A model generated the notes under the pieces. That model was not told the DNA's origin, ran no database searches, and worked only from the letters and a program-made list of their open reading frames with translations. A program made the position numbers and the translations under genes. A stretch of 25,871 nucleotides of DNA. Source: an uncultured Eubacteriales bacterium. GTDB taxonomy: Bacteria > Bacillota > Clostridia > Oscillospirales > Oscillospiraceae. The stretch covers positions 1-25,871 of the forward strand of contig URWG01000005.1 in NCBI GenBank assembly GCA_900551495.1, given 5' to 3'. Shown in pieces: positions 24,001-25,871 of the stretch (its first letter is position 1; every line of letters starts with the position of its first letter).

Positions 24001-25871
24001 AGAGCTGCTTCTCCGTCGCGGTAGAGGCGGAGGTCGCATAGTTGAGCTGGCGGTTGAGGATGTTCAGACCGTAGTTGAACTCATGGTTGCCGACGACCCA
24101 CATATCGTAGCCGATGGTACGGAACGCCTTGATCGCGGGATCGTCAGTCTCAGGCTTGTTGAATGCGTAGTAGTAGGTCAGCGGGGCGCCCTGGATGGTG
24201 TCGCCCATATCGACGACGTACAGGTTGTCGCCGTAGAGTGCACGCTGCTCCTTGATGTAGGAGGAAACACGGGTAAGACCACGCTTGTAGGTACCGCTCT
24301 GAGAGGCGTCAACGGTGTAGTCCGTCGCGAAGATCTGACCGTGCAGGTCGGAGGTGACCAGGAACTCGAATTCGGAGACAACGGGGTCGCCGCCGAGGTT
24401 TTCAGCCAGCTTCAGGATCTCTGCGTCGGTCAGACCGATCTCCTTGAGGTACTCGGTGGCTTCCTTCTTGAGGTCGGCGGTCTCAAGGTTGTCAACGCCG
24501 AACGCGTTCTTGAGGCTCTTTACGATGTTGGATTCGAGGATGGCAACATACTTTTCGCTGCCGAACTCCACGCCGTAGTAGTTCTCATAGGTGGTCATGT
24601 AGTCGGAGTAGACCTCGGTATACTTCGCGCCCATGAAGCACTCAAGCAGAGCGGAGACATAGCCCGCGCGATCCTTGCCCTCGGTGCAGTGGACGAGGTA
24701 CGGACCTTCGTGCTCGACCATGTAGCGCAGACCGTCTGCCAGACCGTCCTTGAAGGACTGCTCGGTGAAGTCAACGCCGAGGTTCAGGAACACGACATTC
24801 TGCTTGGAGTAATAGCTTTCGGCATAGCCCTCGTAGGCGGCAGCCTTCGTCGCGTCGTCGGCGAGGTTGACGAAGGTCTTGACGCCGGCGGCTTCCGCTG
24901 CCTTGTCCGCGTAGGTGTTACGACCCAGCTCGGGGTTAACAGGGCTGGAGGAGCGATACAGAATGTTCTCGCCCATGCCGGTGGTGGTGATGACGCGGAA
25001 GTTTGCAAACTGCTCGTCGGTCAGGTCGGCATAGTCCTCGCGGTTATTGGTGCGGTTGAGGTCATGGAGCAGGTACTGCGCCATGTAGCCGCCCGCTTCC
25101 TTCATCTCAAACTTGACCTCGATGGGGAAGGTCACGCCTTCCATTGCCGTCCAGTACCAGGTCTTGTCCGCGTTGGTGTGCTTTTCGGCAATGCCGTAGG
25201 TGGTGGCAAAGTTGCCCATGTTGATCGCCATGGAGACATAGCCGGTGGGCTTGCCGTCAGCGTCCTTTTCGACGATGATCGCGGGATTGCCGGAGTCAAC
25301 GTAATGGTAGGTCGGAACGACCGGCAGGTCCAGCTCCTTGTCAAGGAACTTTACGGTGACGATGTCGCCCCAGCTGAAGCCCAGCTTCTCGCCGAGGAAG
25401 TCCGTAGCCTTGCAGTCGGTGTAGACGTTGCCGTATTTGGTCATCCAAAGGTTGGCATCAAGACCGCCGATGGTGATCTTGTCGCTGACGACGGGCGTTT
25501 GCTTGACGGTGATACGACCCTTGGGTGTGCCGTAGTCGTCTGCCTTGATGACGCCGCCGAGCTTCTCGGTGATGTAGTCGATGACGACGGAGTCCAGCGT
25601 ATAGCCGGTGTCGAACTGGGAGCTTGCCGCTGCGAAGGCGTAGTAGGTATCGCCGCCGCCCGCGACAAAGTTGTTGGTGATAACGGCATACTTGGCGGTT
25701 TCGTCAAATGCCTTGCCGTTGATCTCGTCGATGGTCACACGGTTAATGGACTTGGGTCCGTAGTAGGTGGAGCCGGGATAGGTGGTTTCGTTCTTGTCGT
25801 ACGCTTTGTCGGCGTCAACGGTGAACTTGAGTCCCGCGACCTGCGGGAAGCCGCCGAGAGAGGCAGGGGGG
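21065..25871 (-). CDS. Giant SLH-anchored surface nucleotidase / tyrosine-phosphatase multidomain protein (5' end beyond window)
   Basis: About 1,602 codons are visible; the frame is open to the right edge, so the N-terminus is missing. Order in the visible part: (a) end of a 5'-nucleotidase C-terminal domain (LGGFPQVAGLKFTVD, then NNFVAGGGDTYYAF); (b) a beta domain (about 25490-25100); (c) a tyrosine-phosphatase domain of the Y_phosphatase3 type with HCTEGKDRAG (24691-24662); (d) a metallophosphatase of 5'-nucleotidase/CpdB type with SDLHG, DMGDTIQG, GNHEFNYG, AHSG and SGHEH (about 24355-23640) and its C-terminal domain (VVNNYRYNGGGHYIEW); (e) a second beta domain plus phosphatase, HCTEGKDRAG at 21928-21899; (f) three SLH repeats (21590-21070) that would hold it to cell-wall polymer. 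The module order recalls Bacillus YfkN, which joins CpdB-like and 5'-nucleotidase units, with phosphatases added. Likely role: stripping phosphate from extracellular nucleotides and other phosphoesters. GTG 25738 is an internal Val codon, not a start. Confidence 0.88.
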   Translation of the reverse strand, partial: PPASLGGFPQVAGLKFTVDADKAYDKNETTYPGSTYYGPKSINRVTIDEINGKAFDETAKYAVITNNFVAGGGDTYYAFAAASSQFDTGYTLDSVVIDYITEKLGGVIKADDYGTPKGRITVKQTPVVSDKITIGGLDANLWMTKYGNVYTDCKATDFLGEKLGFSWGDIVTVKFLDKELDLPVVPTYHYVDSGNPAIIVEKDADGKPTGYVSMAINMGNFATTYGIAEKHTNADKTWYWTAMEGVTFPIEVKFEMKEAGGYMAQYLLHDLNRTNNREDYADLTDEQFANFRVITTTGMGENILYRSSSPVNPELGRNTYADKAAEAAGVKTFVNLADDATKAAAYEGYAESYYSKQNVVFLNLGVDFTEQSFKDGLADGLRYMVEHEGPYLVHCTEGKDRAGYVSALLECFMGAKYTEVYSDYMTTYENYYGVEFGSEKYVAILESNIVKSLKNAFGVDNLETADLKKEATEYLKEIGLTDAEILKLAENLGGDPVVSEFEFLVTSDLHGQIFATDYTVDASQSGTYKRGLTRVSSYIKEQRALYGDNLYVVDMGDTIQGAPLTYYYAFNKPETDDPAIKAFRTIGYDMWVVGNHEFNYGLNILNRQLNYATSASTATEKQLSVSLANYLDATTNSDESKDWATWRGYDPYVIKDFDGVKVAIIGFGNPNIPTWDIPANWEGIYFADIIETYKKYEPEMKAKADMIVVVAHSGINSDVKSDFIGDLIEQTDSIAFAFSGHEHNNKDWTLKNAKGEDVHVLQPYTKARSIAQVKVSYDKATGEATVTPTLVNMENYKLDEDLVKVLQPYEDTTWNEYMLEKIGEASADFTAQELGTKPSAFMDLVNTVQLWGAYDNTGKNTPDNPKDDKPAQLSISAPLTSGDNANIINKGDIYLGDMFKLYRFENWFYQVTMKGEEIHQWLEFAATKIKVVNGKPTVSTGDLTYYDVIYGEGFSYVIDYTKEAGKRIVSMTYNGKEVTPDQTFTVVVNNYRYNGGGHYIEWLNAHGCEFKENDPDRIIYSTQFDMIQGEDKGQARNLLTDYIRTQKTITPTITSTWKLEPTVIALVPDSGNMFKYGHLDLDISTEEFLKLFEYGDIVTVTFNGKSYDFPVCSNYDDVDTHALLIRAATGKNVVTLAINYGQIGVEAGIIEKAPEGASAKYQVKEGVTFPIYATVTLKEAGGYKDELSVRQLNRTNNRDEYPTLTDEQFANFRSIATTGMGENVLYRSSSPINPELGRNTYADKAAAAAGIKTFVNLADTEAEAKGYEGFAESYYAKQNVIYLGLPVAFTTKEFKDGLAEGFRFMTKNEGPYLVHCTEGKDRAGLTAAILECFMGASAEEVANDYVTTFRNYYNVVDGKQAALTEAQETYLKNAILKNLCLIFGMEDATKADLKKEATEYLKEIGLTDAEIAKLAENLSGTVKEPFVNPFTDVSEKKWYYSYIMEMAEQGVVKGMTKTTFEPEGELTRAQAVMLLYRLAGEPEIEGTPSFKDVKENAWYADAIRWAEHTGVVNGMTKTTFEPESNVTRAQFVTMIYRFAGRPENKAAATFTDVKDGWYMDAVSWAETNQIVNGMTKTTFEPEGTCTRAQAAKIICVFLSLK
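21610..22700 (-). repeat. Tyrosine-phosphatase module, copy 2 (intragenic repeat)
   Basis: This segment and 24390-25490 encode the same two-part unit: a beta domain with GDIVTV, then a phosphatase with RTNNR, TGMGEN, YRSSSP, NPELGRNTYADKA and HCTEGKDRAG. DNA identity is patchy; 21645-21697 and 24423-24475 are identical for 53 bp. Confidence 0.8.
24390..25490 (-). repeat. Tyrosine-phosphatase module, copy 1 (intragenic repeat)
   Basis: This is the upstream (N-terminal) copy of the beta-domain plus phosphatase unit, paired with 21610-22700. Both copies keep the catalytic cysteine and arginine. The beta part (PVVPTYHYVDSGNPA, then MAINMGNFATTYGI) recalls the C-terminal domain of SAM hydroxide adenosyltransferases; this is a low-confidence resemblance by eye. 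Confidence 0.75.

Overview
The window looks like chromosomal DNA of a GC-rich Gram-positive anaerobe of the class Clostridia, probably Oscillospiraceae/Ruminococcaceae-like. This is inferred from the gene set (PHP-type CpsB phosphatase with bacterial tyrosine kinases, TrmFO, the YmfF/YmfH pair, Lgt, an SLH-anchored surface enzyme), from strong AGGAGG ribosome sites, and from short hairpin-rich intergenic repeats of a kind common in gut Clostridia. No rRNA, tRNA, CRISPR array, transposase or phage gene is visible.

Layout. (1) 118-4707, minus strand: a compact four-gene phosphotyrosine/exopolysaccharide control operon. In transcription order it holds a PHP phosphatase (CpsB-like), a membrane-anchored Ig-like (DUF5011-type) protein, and two consecutive Wzz-BY-kinase fusions, the first with a (Tyr-Gly)n tail. 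Genes overlap or abut, and the operon ends at a hairpin at 118-150. (2) 4856-12267, plus strand: a housekeeping operon behind a good sigma-A promoter: TrmH/SpoU methyltransferase, dprA, topA, trmFO, plsX, rnc, then a hairpin. (3) 12271-12520: a MITE-like intergenic repeat. (4) 12628-13553, minus: one exported protein of unknown function with its own promoter. (5) 13607-16774, minus: prmA, a membrane-anchored DUF4015-like putative glycoside hydrolase, and a COG0701-like permease with a Cys/His/acid-rich loop, ending in a rho-independent terminator. (6) 16811-20726, plus: ymfF, ymfH, lgt and a small helical protein. (7) 20753-21005: a second repeat cluster, related to the repeat at 7-80. (8) 21022-25871, minus: the 3' part of a very large surface protein cut by the window edge.

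Most of the window is ordinary housekeeping. The unusual parts are the giant surface protein (5'-nucleotidase C-terminal domain, tyrosine-phosphatase module, CpdB-like nucleotidase, second tyrosine-phosphatase module, three SLH domains), the twin tyrosine kinases with a hexanucleotide-encoded tyrosine tail, and the mosaic intergenic repeats. I did not find a clear, wholly new multi-gene system; the surface phosphatase is the best candidate for something undescribed.
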